Positions 44,381-53,802 of a stretch of 64,000 nt of DNA are shown here, piece after piece. Below the pieces are notes generated by a model that saw only the letters and a list, made by a program, of their open reading frames with translations, searched no databases and was not told the DNA's origin. Source of the DNA: Nocardia ninae NBRC 108245 (lineage in GTDB: Bacteria; Actinomycetota; Actinomycetes; Mycobacteriales; Mycobacteriaceae); contig NZ_BJXA01000030.1 in assembly GCF_007990755.1 (NCBI RefSeq), positions 32,410 to 96,409 on the forward strand, read 5' to 3'. Positions within the stretch are counted from its first letter, which is position 1. Every line of letters starts with the position of its first letter. The position numbers were made by a program, and so were the translations under genes.

Positions 44381-45798
44381 GGGAGGTCCTCTCGCGGCAG
44401 GGCCGATAGGCCGGCGACGGGCCGCGTGGCCGCGCGTTCGGTTCCTTTCGGCGCGCCGATCGGTTCGGGTGGTTCGGGCGGGACCGGTTCTTGCGGCGGG
44501 CGCTGCCGCGCGGTGCGGGCTACGAGGGCAGGGGTCACGAGAGATGGCGGTGAGCGCAGCATGTTGAACACTTCGATGAAGCGGTGTTGTACGTGCGGAT
44601 CGACGGTGCCGGCCAGCTGAACGCGGTCGATATGCCTGCCGAGTGCCCGCTGCAGGTATAGCGGGATATTGCTGCTGACACCCGGTCGTCGTGCGTCCGC
44701 GGACGTCGCGACCAGCCAGGGCGACAAGGTCAACAACGCGAGTCTGCGCTGGAACGCCAGTGCCATCCGCGCCGGATCGTGGTGGCGCAGTATCTGTTCC
44801 AGTAGTACGGCCGACCGTGCCGCGGCGCTCATGCCTTGTGCGTAGAGAGGGTTGAAGCTGCACGCCGCGTCGCCGAGACGGACGAGATTGCGGGGTTGGT
44901 TATGGCTGAAACGCGCGCGGCGGCTGCTGGTGGATCGACTGGCTGTGATGGGTGTCAGCGGTTCGCTCGCGACGATCGTTTCGGCAACCACAGGGCTGGA
45001 CAGGCTGCGGGCGAATCGCAGGAATTCGTGCTCGGTGCGGGCTGGATGGTCGGATCGCTGACTGAGCAGGGTGATCAGCCACCGGTCGCCTTCCACCGGC
45101 ATCACGGTGGCACCGCGCGCCCGTTCGTCGAGTCCGAGCTGGATGTAGCAGGCCTGCCAGTCCGGGTGATGGCCGGAAGGTTTTCGATAGATCCGACTGG
45201 TGTAACCGACACCGGAGTCGATGATATCGACCGCGGGTTGCGGATACCCGAGCTCGGCGAGCCATCGGTCTGCCCGCGATCCCCGACCGGTGGCGTCGAT
45301 GACCAAATCGGCCGCCAGTTCGGTGCCGGCTCGTACGCCGGCCTCGCTGACTCGCACGGCCGCGATCGAGTCCGCGGCAGCGACCAGCCCGATACAGCTA
45401 TGTCGCTGCAGCACAGTGACATTGGCAAGATCGAGGACATGGCTGCGGATAGCCCATTCCACCAGTGCCCTGCTCGCGCCGAGCGCAGGGATGCCGGAGG
45501 GGAAGCGAACACCCCAGCCGAACGTGTTTCGCAGCACGACGTCGCTAGCGAAGTCGTACATCGTCGCACCGTGGCCGACGAGGGTGGCCAGGAAACCTGG
45601 CACCAGGTAGTCGATGTCGCGCTGACCCGCGGCCAGCAGCGCGTGCACGTGGCCGGCTTGCGGAACCCCGGCCCGGTGCCCCGGCCCGGTCGACAGTTCG
45701 TCACGCTCGACGATGACGACAGAGTCCATGTGATGTGCGGCGGCCGCACCCGCGAGCAAGCCCGCGATACCACCGCCGAGAATGACTGCCGTATTCAT
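44377..45798 (-). CDS. FAD-dependent oxidoreductase paired with AveC-like protein 1
   Basis: A 473-residue flavoprotein. The Rossmann motif is AVILGGGIAGLLAGAAAAH (residues 3-22). A conserved RAGVPQAGHVHALLAAG follows, then VIDATGRGSRADRWL and the GD-type motif VRLGDAACSFNPLYAQGMS. It is a paralogue of the gene at 52322: both share the PQ..H.H.LL..G block, the DATGRGS motif and the GDA.C..NP.Y.QGM motif. The start is the ATG at 45798, after GGAAAG. The substrate is unknown. Pairing with an AveC-like protein at both sites suggests a joint oxidation/cyclisation step. Confidence 0.85.
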   Translation of the reverse strand: MNTAVILGGGIAGLLAGAAAAHHMDSVVIVERDELSTGPGHRAGVPQAGHVHALLAAGQRDIDYLVPGFLATLVGHGATMYDFASDVVLRNTFGWGVRFPSGIPALGASRALVEWAIRSHVLDLANVTVLQRHSCIGLVAAADSIAAVRVSEAGVRAGTELAADLVIDATGRGSRADRWLAELGYPQPAVDIIDSGVGYTSRIYRKPSGHHPDWQACYIQLGLDERARGATVMPVEGDRWLITLLSQRSDHPARTEHEFLRFARSLSSPVVAETIVASEPLTPITASRSTSSRRARFSHNQPRNLVRLGDAACSFNPLYAQGMSAAARSAVLLEQILRHHDPARMALAFQRRLALLTLSPWLVATSADARRPGVSSNIPLYLQRALGRHIDRVQLAGTVDPHVQHRFIEVFNMLRSPPSLVTPALVARTARQRPPQEPVPPEPPEPIGAPKGTERAATRPVAGLSALPREDLP

Positions 45799-46618
45799 CG
45801 GTCTTTCCTTTCCGGCAATCAGCGGCCACATGCCGCCGGATCATGATTGATGCCGATCTCGGCGCTCGGCGCGAGCTGAGCACGCAACACCGCAATCCGC
45901 GCCAAGCAGATCGGCTGCATGAATTGATCTTCAAATAGAGTCGAACCGGTGATTCCCAAGGCCGCACTGCGGACCAGAAACGCCAGCTCATCGCAAACTC
46001 ATAATGCGTGTTCGCCCGGCCGTAGTGCAACAGCATTTAAAACAATCTGGGTTGCGAAATGTTCGCTGAAGTCGATAGATCCTCCGGAGCGGCGCATTCG
46101 GACAACGGCCTGGGCGGCGAGCATCTTTGCGGATGTCATGCGCCGGCAAGTCGCTGCAGGACGATTACGCCGGGCGTGTCATGCGGCCACCCTCGAGCGT
46201 GTCCGCTTCAATGCGGGTGGCCGCGTCGACAAGACCAGCAACACGCCCAGATTACCGGGATCGCCGATGTAGCCGATCCGTTATCTTTCGGCGGGCACGG
46301 TGTAGCTGAGCTGGCGCTGGTCTGTCGACGTTCGGCATTTACCGTGAGAGAGACCGCCCTGCAGCCGGATTGCCGGGACTTCGCGGTCTGTGACCTATCG
46401 GCGATGTCCGGGTGACCGGTACGGTACTGCCCGCATTGCACCGCTGGACATGGGAAGTTATTTACCCGAGCATTGGAGCAGGGCATTTCCTCTCCGATCC
46501 GCCGCCTGTCCCGCTGAAACCTTCCCGGGCCATTCCATGGTCGCGGCCATTCGCTAGACCGTCTCAGTCGAGCCTGCGATACGCGCTCGATAAGTGTCAC
46601 CTTTTTACGGAGGTAGTC
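45799..46618. promoter_or_regulatory. Divergent promoter region, right copy
   Basis: About 820 bp between the flavoprotein gene and the small DUF5988-like gene, without a convincing gene. From 45930 onward it is the right arm of the inverted duplication. Conserved stretches include CGCATTATGAGTTT (inverted, near 45996) and a frame RRIRTTAWAASIFADVMRRQ near 46075-46140 also seen in the left arm. CGGAGG at 46608-46613 serves the small gene. Confidence 0.6.
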
Positions 46619-47245
46619 ATGGAAGCTGTCGAAGATCCCCTATTGTCAAAAATGGATCATGTGCCGGATCGGATACTGATAGTTTTGACGGGCGCGCCTG
46701 CCGGGCTTCGGCAGACGATGATGGTCGAGGCGGATGATATTTCAGACGGGCGTATCACGGTGGATTACCGTGGCCGACACCTGCATTTCATCGCCACGGA
46801 TGGGCTGGAGATGGTGGGACAGCCCCCTGCGATCACCACGGCGCCGGTCTATCGCCTGTCTTATGTGACGAGCATCGCCGAGTAGCGGCATACGTTTCGT
46901 TCGGCTTCCTCCAGCACAATTCTGAATTCGATATCACCGAGCCCTGCGTATCCGAGGAGTTTCTGTGTCTGCTTCGAATAGTGTTCCTATTGCGGTTGTG
47001 GGTGTGGGTTGTCGTTTTCCCGGTGGTGTGGAGTCTTCGGCTGGGTTGTGGGATTTGGCGGCGGCCGAGCGCACGACAGCGGGCCCGGTGCCGCCGGGTC
47101 GGTGGGATGCCGGTGCGCTGGCTCGTGTGCATGATCCTGAGTTGGCTGAGCGTGCGGGATTCGGGTGTTTTCTCGAGGGTGATATCTGGGCGTGGGATCC
47201 GGGGGCGTTCTCGGTGGCTGCGTTGGAGCAGCGGTGGGTGGATCC
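45930..47245 (+). repeat. Right arm of large inverted duplication
   Basis: Inverted homologue of 15980-17465. It covers the divergent promoter region, the 88-codon small gene and the first ~90 codons of the PKS. Identity by eye is highest in the small gene and PKS start and lower in the promoter part. The match ends near 47245, at the codons WVDPQ, where the left copy is broken. Confidence 0.85.
46619..46885 (+). CDS. DUF5988-like small protein, right copy
   Basis: An 88-residue protein (MEAVEDPLLSKMDHVPDRIL...VYRLSYVTSIAE) with the ATG at 46619 after CGGAGG. It is the near-identical partner of 16341-16607. It sits 79 bp upstream of the PKS GTG and is presumably in its operon. No catalytic motif is present. 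The DUF5988 resemblance (small protein with a YRGRHLHF-type strand and a PVYR...AE end) is tentative. An accessory or regulatory role for the PKS is plausible. Confidence 0.75.
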   Translation: MEAVEDPLLSKMDHVPDRILIVLTGAPAGLRQTMMVEADDISDGRITVDYRGRHLHFIATDGLEMVGQPPAITTAPVYRLSYVTSIAE

Positions 47246-50200
47246 GCAGTTCCGGGTGTTGATGGAGGTGGCGTGGGAGGCGGTCGAGGCCTCGGGTATT
47301 CCGTTGCGCCGGATGCGCGGTAGCCGGACCGGGGTGTATGTCGGCACCTACGCACCGGACAATCTGTTTCGGGAGGCCCGCCCGGTGCAGGACTCGCCCC
47401 AAAGCGCTTATCTGTTCGGCAATTTCACCGCCGGCGCGGCGGGGCGGGTGGCGTTCTCGATGGATCTGCGGGGGCCGGTGATGGTCATCAGCACCCATTG
47501 CTCCTCGGGGTTGGTCGCGCTCGACACCGCGTGTGGTGCGCTGACGTTGGGTGAATGCGATACCGCCCTGGCCGGTGCGGTGCTGTTGATGGTGTCGCCG
47601 GAAACCCACTATTACGAGGCACCGCTGCTGCTGTCGCACCACGGCGCGTGTTTCGCCTTCGATGCCCGCGCCGACGGATATGTGCGTGGCGAAGGCGCCG
47701 GTGTGCTGGTGCTCAAACGTCTGGAAGACGCACGCCGCGAGGGCGATTCGATCCTGGCGGTCATCCGCGGGAGCGCGGTCAACAACGACGGCCAAGCCAC
47801 CCGGCTCACCGCACCCTCCACACAGTTGCAGCAGCAGTTGTTCCGGGAGACGGTGGCCAAAGCCCAGATCGACCCCGGTGAAGTGGGATTGGTCGAAGCC
47901 CACGGTCCCGGCACCGCGGTGGGCGACCCCATCGAATACGCCTCCATTGATGCCGTGTACGGGCGTGGTCGCGGGCACTGTGCGTTGGGGTCGGTGAAAA
48001 CCAATATCGGGCATTCGGAACCGGTTTCGGGCATCGCGGGCACTATCAAGGCGATCGAGTCACTGCGCCGTGGGGCGATCCCGCCGAATGCGACGTTCCA
48101 GACCTGGAATCGGGCCATCGTGCGCGAAGAGGCGTCGCGGCTGTTCGTGCCGACCACGCTGACCCGGTGGCCGGTCGAGGGAAAGTCCCGGTTGGCTGCG
48201 GTGTGCTCTTATGGGGTGACCGGCACCAACGCGCACGTGATATTGGAATCGGCGTCGGCCCGGCGCCCGCGCGCGGCCCGCTCGCCCGAGCGCGACACTG
48301 AGACACGACTGTTTTTGTTGTCGGGTTCCTCGGCGCCTTCGCTGAGTCTGGCGGCGCGGCGATTGGCCCGGTGGCTGCGCGGTGACGGCAAGGACATCGC
48401 GTTGGCTGATGTCGCGCACACCTTGGCGGTGCGGCGCTCCCATGCCGAACACCGGGTCGGTATCGTCGCGGCCGAGCACACTGAATTGATCAAGCGGGCA
48501 GTGGAATTCGCTGAGCGTGCCGAAGCCGACGGTGTCGTCTCGGGAACACCGGTGTTGCCACCCCAGCACGCTGGCCCGGTCTTTGTTTTCACCGGGCAGG
48601 GCTCGCAACGTTTCGGGATGTGCGCGGACCTGCTCGCCCACGAGCCCACCTTCGCCGCCGCCGTCGACGAAATAGAACCCTTGGTCAACGCCGAAGCCGG
48701 ATTCTCGGTGCGAGAGATGATCACCTGTCCCGAACGACTGCAGGGGTTGGCGCGGATCCAGCCGACGCTGTTCGCGGTGCAGGTGGCGCTGGCGGCGGTG
48801 TGGCGGTCATGGGGGATCGAACCCGCGGCGGTCATCGGTCAGTCCTTGGGTGAGGTCGCCGCGGTCGTCGTCGCCGGCGGGCTCGAACTGGCCGACGGGG
48901 TGAAGGTGATCTGCCGCCGTTCGGCGTTGCTGGCCGAGATTTCCGGCGGCGCGATGGCCTCGGTACTGGCCGACGCCGATCAGGTGCTTGCCGCGATCGA
49001 GGCGGCCGGCGCGCACGGGGTGTCGCTGGGGGTGCTCACCTCACCGGAGATGACGGTTATCTCCGGTGACGCCACCCAGATCGCGAAGCTAATCTCCAGA
49101 TGGGAGGGCGAAGGGGTGGTCGCGAAACTCATCGATGTCGATGTGGCGTCGCATTCCCCGCAGGTGGATCCGATCCTGGTGGCGCTCGGCGCGGCGCTGG
49201 CCGATATCCCGACAGCCACACCCCGGATACCGTTCTATTCGACAGTCTCCGACGACCCCCGGTGTCCCGGTGCGATCGATGGCGACTACTGGGTCCGCAA
49301 CCAGCGCGACACCGTCCGCTTCCACGCCGCGGTATCGACCGCGCTCGCCGCAGGTCACCGCCTGTTCATCGAAGCCACGCCGCATCCGCTGGCGGTGCGG
49401 CCCATCCTTGACACTGCCGCACACGACGGTGTCGGCGATGTGGTCGCGGTCGGCAGTCTGCGCGAAGGCACCGTCGATCGCACCGCGATGCTCTCCCAGC
49501 TGGCAGCGGTACACGTCGCCGGATACGACGGCGTGGATTTCGCGACCCACTATGGCGAAGGTGTGCTCGCCGATGTCCCCGGCACCGCGTGGCATCGGAC
49601 TCGCCACGGCGGCGACCAACCGTCCTACCAGCTGGTCGACCCGGCACTGCCCGCAGCCGGGCAGCATCCGATGCTCGGCGGGTACGTCCACGATCCGGAC
49701 AACCCGCAACGGCACCTGTGGCAGACGCCGCTGAGCCCGACACGGCTGCCGTGGCTGGGTGAGCATCGCGTCGCCGACGTCCCGGTTCTTCCCGGTACCG
49801 GCGCGGTGGAGATGATGCTGGCCGCGGCAGTACGGATATTCGGCACCGACCGGGTCAGCGTGCGCGAGGTCGTGATCGGCGCACCGGTGATCCTTGACCC
49901 CGAACCGGTGCTGACCACCCGCGCGACCCGCGACGGTGAGCGCGCCTCGGTGGAGATCGTCTCGGTCGCTGACGGCGCCACGATCGTGCATGCCCACGGC
50001 ATCATCACCGCGGCACCCAACCAGGGCGCGACCGCAGCAGCCGACGGCGGTGCGTCGGCGATGTTGAGCCCCGAGGATCGTGGTGGGGAGTGGGTCGATG
50101 CCGAACCGGCGGAGCTGCATCGCATATTCCGCGAGCGCCACAACGTCTTTCACGGCACCGCGTTCACCGCGATCGACCGCATCCAAGTCCACCCGATCCA

Positions 50201-52262
50201 CGATCGCGCACTCGCCACCGTACGTACTCACGAGAGCGCGCGGGTGAGCGCTTCGACGCTGGTGTTGCATCCCGCACTCGCTGATGAGGTCGTGCAATCA
50301 GCCGTCGCGGCCTGGCTCGCCCACTACACCCTGACCCCCGGCCCAGTCGTGGTCACCGGCTTCGACGAAGTCACCGTATACGGCCCGACCGGCCACACCC
50401 GGTTGGTCGCCATCGAATTGCACGACGCCGATGATCTCGGCTGCACCGCCTCAGCGAAGCTGGCCACCGCCGAGGGCACGATCCTCGCCGAGATCCGTGG
50501 CTTGCGGGTCGCCAACATCACTTCTCCAGCGGACCGGTTCGCCGCTCGGCTCAGCCATCTCGAATGGATACCCGAACAGCCCGCCCAACCCCGCACCCGC
50601 GCCACGGATCGACGCTGGGTCGTGCTCACCGGCCCGACCGTGCGCGAGGGCTGGTCCGCCGAGCTGACCGGCCTCCTCGACCAAGAAACGGCAGGCTGCT
50701 TGCGCGCACCCATCGATACCGTCTTCGCTGAACCATCGCTGCTCGCCGGAGCTAGCGGCGTTGTCCTGGCTATCGATACCACCGGCAGCAGCAACATAGA
50801 CGCAGCGGCTACTTATCGCGCAGTCGGGCAAGCGATCTCACTTATTCAGTGTCTGGTCCGGCGCGCCGATCCGACTCGGTTGTGGATCGTATGGCGTTGC
50901 GAACCCTCCTCGCACACCATCGGATCCGCACTGCGCGCCGCAGTCCGATCAGCCAACTATGAGCACCCTGAACACGCTGTCAGCACCATGGATTTCACTG
51001 CCCAGGTCGCACTGACGCAGATCGTCACCGAATTGCTCGACACCGGCCAACCCATCACCGAGATCACACTGACTGCGGCCGAGCGCCGGATCGCACGGAT
51101 CGTCACCGGACCCGACACCGACGAACGTACCGGCCCTGAATTATCAGTTACCAACGCAGAGAACAGGACCGCCGACGCGGACCACACCTCGACAGCGACA
51201 CCCGTCGTCGTACCCGGCGGCTCCTATCTGGTCACCGGTGCTCTGGGCGGTCTGGGCCTGCTCACCGTCGACTGGCTCGCCCGCCGCGGCGCCGGCCGTA
51301 TCGTCGTCAACGGCCGCTCTGCCCCCGGAGCGCACGCCGAACAGATCCTGCGGGCAGCACGCGATAGCGGCGTCGACATCATCGTCATCAACGGCGACAT
51401 CGCCGATCCAGCACTGACCCAACGCGCAATCATGCTGGCCGAACTCGGCGGATCTACCCTGCGCGGGGTGATCCACGCCGCCGGAGTCGTCGAAGACGCC
51501 ACCATCACCACCCTCGAACCCGTTCTGCTGCACCGAGTTTGGCGTGGCAAAGCCCAAGGCGCCGCCACCCTGCACCGCCTCACCGAGAACCGGGTACTGG
51601 ATTTCTTCGTGGTCTTCTCCTCGGTCGCCTCGCTGCTCGGGTCTCCGGGCCAAACCGCCTATAGCGCGGCCAACGGATTCCTCGACGGCCTCGTCACCGC
51701 ACGCCGACACCAGGGCCTGCCCGCCACCGGAATCCACTGGGGTGCCTGGGCCAGGGTCGGTCGCGGCCAACACCTCGGCGAGCGCGGCTTCGCGACCATC
51801 GCCCCGACCGATGGCATCGACGCACTCGAACGGATCATCTGCTCGGGAACGGCACAGGTGGCCTACTCGCCACTCGATATCAACCAGTGGATCGCACCCT
51901 ATCCGGTGCTGCGGACCTCGACCCTGTTCGCTGAACTTCTCCCACCGCTTGCACCCGACGAGGACGGGGAATCATTGCGTGAACGTTTGCACACCGCCGA
52001 CGGACACAGCGTGCGCACACAGATGTTGCAGGACTTCATCATCGAGACCCTGCGCGATCTGCTCGGCGGCACCGACCGCCACATCGGAGCGCACACCAGC
52101 ATCGTCATGCTCGGTGTGGACTCACTCGGCGCCGTACAACTCCAACAGCGCCTGCAGCGCGCACTGGCCACCGAGATGCGCACCGGCGTCATCTGGGTCA
52201 AACTTAGTCCCGCCGCCCTGACCGAGTGGCTGCTCGACCACCTCGGCCTCACAACCAGCTAA
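46965..52262 (+). CDS. Type I PKS KS-AT-DH-KR-ACP, MAS-like
   Basis: A 1765-residue single-module PKS; the GTG start follows GAGGAG. KS (8-430): ISTHCSSGLV (Cys179), EAHGPGTAVGD (His313), KTNIGHSE (His350); TACSSS is replaced by THCSSG and HGTGT by HGPGT. AT (about 530-840): GQSLGEVAA (Ser627) and DVASHSPQVDPI, as in mycobacterial MAS-type ATs, hinting at methylmalonyl-CoA. DH (about 900-1190): WLGEHRVADVPVLPGTGAVE (His934) and HPALADEVVQ. KR (about 1405-1620): VTGALGGLGLL, SSVASLLGSPGQTAYSAANG (Tyr1566). ACP (about 1685-1760): LGVDSLGAVQL (Ser1720). No ER and no thioesterase. It could act once or iteratively on an acyl starter; release must use another enzyme. Confidence 0.92.
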   Translation: MSASNSVPIAVVGVGCRFPGGVESSAGLWDLAAAERTTAGPVPPGRWDAGALARVHDPELAERAGFGCFLEGDIWAWDPGAFSVAALEQRWVDPQFRVLMEVAWEAVEASGIPLRRMRGSRTGVYVGTYAPDNLFREARPVQDSPQSAYLFGNFTAGAAGRVAFSMDLRGPVMVISTHCSSGLVALDTACGALTLGECDTALAGAVLLMVSPETHYYEAPLLLSHHGACFAFDARADGYVRGEGAGVLVLKRLEDARREGDSILAVIRGSAVNNDGQATRLTAPSTQLQQQLFRETVAKAQIDPGEVGLVEAHGPGTAVGDPIEYASIDAVYGRGRGHCALGSVKTNIGHSEPVSGIAGTIKAIESLRRGAIPPNATFQTWNRAIVREEASRLFVPTTLTRWPVEGKSRLAAVCSYGVTGTNAHVILESASARRPRAARSPERDTETRLFLLSGSSAPSLSLAARRLARWLRGDGKDIALADVAHTLAVRRSHAEHRVGIVAAEHTELIKRAVEFAERAEADGVVSGTPVLPPQHAGPVFVFTGQGSQRFGMCADLLAHEPTFAAAVDEIEPLVNAEAGFSVREMITCPERLQGLARIQPTLFAVQVALAAVWRSWGIEPAAVIGQSLGEVAAVVVAGGLELADGVKVICRRSALLAEISGGAMASVLADADQVLAAIEAAGAHGVSLGVLTSPEMTVISGDATQIAKLISRWEGEGVVAKLIDVDVASHSPQVDPILVALGAALADIPTATPRIPFYSTVSDDPRCPGAIDGDYWVRNQRDTVRFHAAVSTALAAGHRLFIEATPHPLAVRPILDTAAHDGVGDVVAVGSLREGTVDRTAMLSQLAAVHVAGYDGVDFATHYGEGVLADVPGTAWHRTRHGGDQPSYQLVDPALPAAGQHPMLGGYVHDPDNPQRHLWQTPLSPTRLPWLGEHRVADVPVLPGTGAVEMMLAAAVRIFGTDRVSVREVVIGAPVILDPEPVLTTRATRDGERASVEIVSVADGATIVHAHGIITAAPNQGATAAADGGASAMLSPEDRGGEWVDAEPAELHRIFRERHNVFHGTAFTAIDRIQVHPIHDRALATVRTHESARVSASTLVLHPALADEVVQSAVAAWLAHYTLTPGPVVVTGFDEVTVYGPTGHTRLVAIELHDADDLGCTASAKLATAEGTILAEIRGLRVANITSPADRFAARLSHLEWIPEQPAQPRTRATDRRWVVLTGPTVREGWSAELTGLLDQETAGCLRAPIDTVFAEPSLLAGASGVVLAIDTTGSSNIDAAATYRAVGQAISLIQCLVRRADPTRLWIVWRCEPSSHTIGSALRAAVRSANYEHPEHAVSTMDFTAQVALTQIVTELLDTGQPITEITLTAAERRIARIVTGPDTDERTGPELSVTNAENRTADADHTSTATPVVVPGGSYLVTGALGGLGLLTVDWLARRGAGRIVVNGRSAPGAHAEQILRAARDSGVDIIVINGDIADPALTQRAIMLAELGGSTLRGVIHAAGVVEDATITTLEPVLLHRVWRGKAQGAATLHRLTENRVLDFFVVFSSVASLLGSPGQTAYSAANGFLDGLVTARRHQGLPATGIHWGAWARVGRGQHLGERGFATIAPTDGIDALERIICSGTAQVAYSPLDINQWIAPYPVLRTSTLFAELLPPLAPDEDGESLRERLHTADGHSVRTQMLQDFIIETLRDLLGGTDRHIGAHTSIVMLGVDSLGAVQLQQRLQRALATEMRTGVIWVKLSPAALTEWLLDHLGLTTS

Positions 52263-52321
52263 CCCGCAACCCCCGAACCCGAAACCCCCGAACCCGATTC
52301 GGTCACGGCAGGCGCGACGCG

Positions 52322-53746
52322 ATGAACATGGCAACCGAACCGAAACAGCTCAGGTCACATACGTCATCGGAAGTCGGTCATTGCCTCGTCCTCGGCAGCG
52401 GATTCGCTGGACTGCTCGCCGCCCACGTGCTGGCCGAGCACGGTATGCGAGTCACGATCATCGAACCCGACCCGTTGCCCGACCACGCTGAATCCCGGCG
52501 CGGCACACCACAGGATCGCCATCCTCATGGCTTGCTCCAGCGCGGCGCCGAGGTACTCGAATCCTTCTTTCCCGGTCTCGATGCTGAGTTGCGCGACTGT
52601 GGCGCACACGTTTTCGACTTCGGCGAACACGCCAGGGTACTGTTCCCCGGCGGCTGGGCCGCCCCGGTGACATCGCAGGTCTATCACCACGCCTCGAGCA
52701 GACCGTTACTGGAATGGGTGATCCGCCGCCGGGTACTACGCGGCTCCACGATCACCGTCGCGGACCGGACCCGGGCACGAAACCTGCTGTGGCGCAACGG
52801 CAAGGTGATCGGGATCGAAGACAACCGGGACGTGTCATGGCACGCCGATCTTGTCGTCGACGCCACCGGCAGGGGCTCTAAACTCGGTGACTGGCTCACC
52901 GGCGCGGGCTTGACGCCGCCACCCGCGAGACACGTTCGCGCCCAACTCTCCTACACCTCACGGCTATACGAATGCCCGCCCGACTACCGGCCCCCATGGC
53001 AGCTGTCGGCCGAACTCACCTACGCGCCCAGCACGCGGCATGGCGCCGTCGCCACCCGAATCGAGAACGACCGCATTCTGCTCACCCTGATCGGCGCCGA
53101 CGGTGCGAAAGCCCCGCGCAACGAGAACGGCTTCCGCGACTACGCACTCAGCCTGCGCAGCCCGGACTTCCACGAAATCCTCAGCCACACAACCCCGCTG
53201 AGCAACATCACCTGCTACAGCGGCCTGCACAACGACTGGCAGCCCTACCATCGCATGCATCGATGGCCCGACGGACTGATCGCCCTGGGCGATGCCGTCT
53301 GCACTCTCAACCCCATCTACGGCCAAGGCATGACCGTCGCCGCAGTCGAGGCCGCGACCCTGCAACGAATACTGACCCGCCGCAGCGCCTGCGAACCCGG
53401 ATTCGCCCGCACCCTGCAGCACGCCATACCGGCCGCGATCCGCCTGCCATGGCGACTGGCCGCCTACAGCGACATCGGCTGGCGAGCAACCAACCAGCGG
53501 AAAACGCTTGACCCCAGACACCGAATCGTGCGCTGGGTGGTGGACCGCATACCGGAAGACCCTGAACTCTACCGACGCTTCATCCCCGTCCAGAACCTCC
53601 TCACACACCCGGTCACCCTGGCCCGGCCGGCGCTGCGTCTCCGCTCGTCGGCCCCGCCCCATCAGACACACCGGCCCCGCCAACCTGACCGCCACGCAGG
53701 TACCGCACAGACATCGCCGGGAAGTTCACACGGTGATTCCGAATAA
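52322..53746 (+). CDS. FAD-dependent oxidoreductase paired with AveC-like protein 2
   Basis: A 474-residue flavoprotein with CLVLGSGFAGLLAAHVLAEHG (residues 20-40), RRGTPQDRHPHGLLQRG, VVDATGRGSKLGDWL and LIALGDAVCTLNPIYGQGMT. Paralogue of the minus-strand gene at 44377. The ATG at 52322 is the best start; the frame is open 96 bp upstream through a repetitive CCCCGAACC tract. It begins 60 bp after the MAS-like PKS on the same strand, so is likely in its operon, and is followed by the second AveC-like gene. A partial second copy of its C-terminal end lies at 54891-55136. Confidence 0.87.
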   Translation: MNMATEPKQLRSHTSSEVGHCLVLGSGFAGLLAAHVLAEHGMRVTIIEPDPLPDHAESRRGTPQDRHPHGLLQRGAEVLESFFPGLDAELRDCGAHVFDFGEHARVLFPGGWAAPVTSQVYHHASSRPLLEWVIRRRVLRGSTITVADRTRARNLLWRNGKVIGIEDNRDVSWHADLVVDATGRGSKLGDWLTGAGLTPPPARHVRAQLSYTSRLYECPPDYRPPWQLSAELTYAPSTRHGAVATRIENDRILLTLIGADGAKAPRNENGFRDYALSLRSPDFHEILSHTTPLSNITCYSGLHNDWQPYHRMHRWPDGLIALGDAVCTLNPIYGQGMTVAAVEAATLQRILTRRSACEPGFARTLQHAIPAAIRLPWRLAAYSDIGWRATNQRKTLDPRHRIVRWVVDRIPEDPELYRRFIPVQNLLTHPVTLARPALRLRSSAPPHQTHRPRQPDRHAGTAQTSPGSSHGDSE

Positions 53747-53802
53747 CGGTCACGACCGGGAGCAGTCATGACTCTCGCCGAATCGCCGACAGGAGCCCTG
53801 AA

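Noticed and set aside
43412-44863. Long N-terminal extension (about 160 residues) of AveC-like protein 1
   Set aside because: The extension is Arg/Thr/Pro-rich, lies inside the flavoprotein gene in another frame, and the GTG at 44380 has a GAGAGG site and GTGA coupling.
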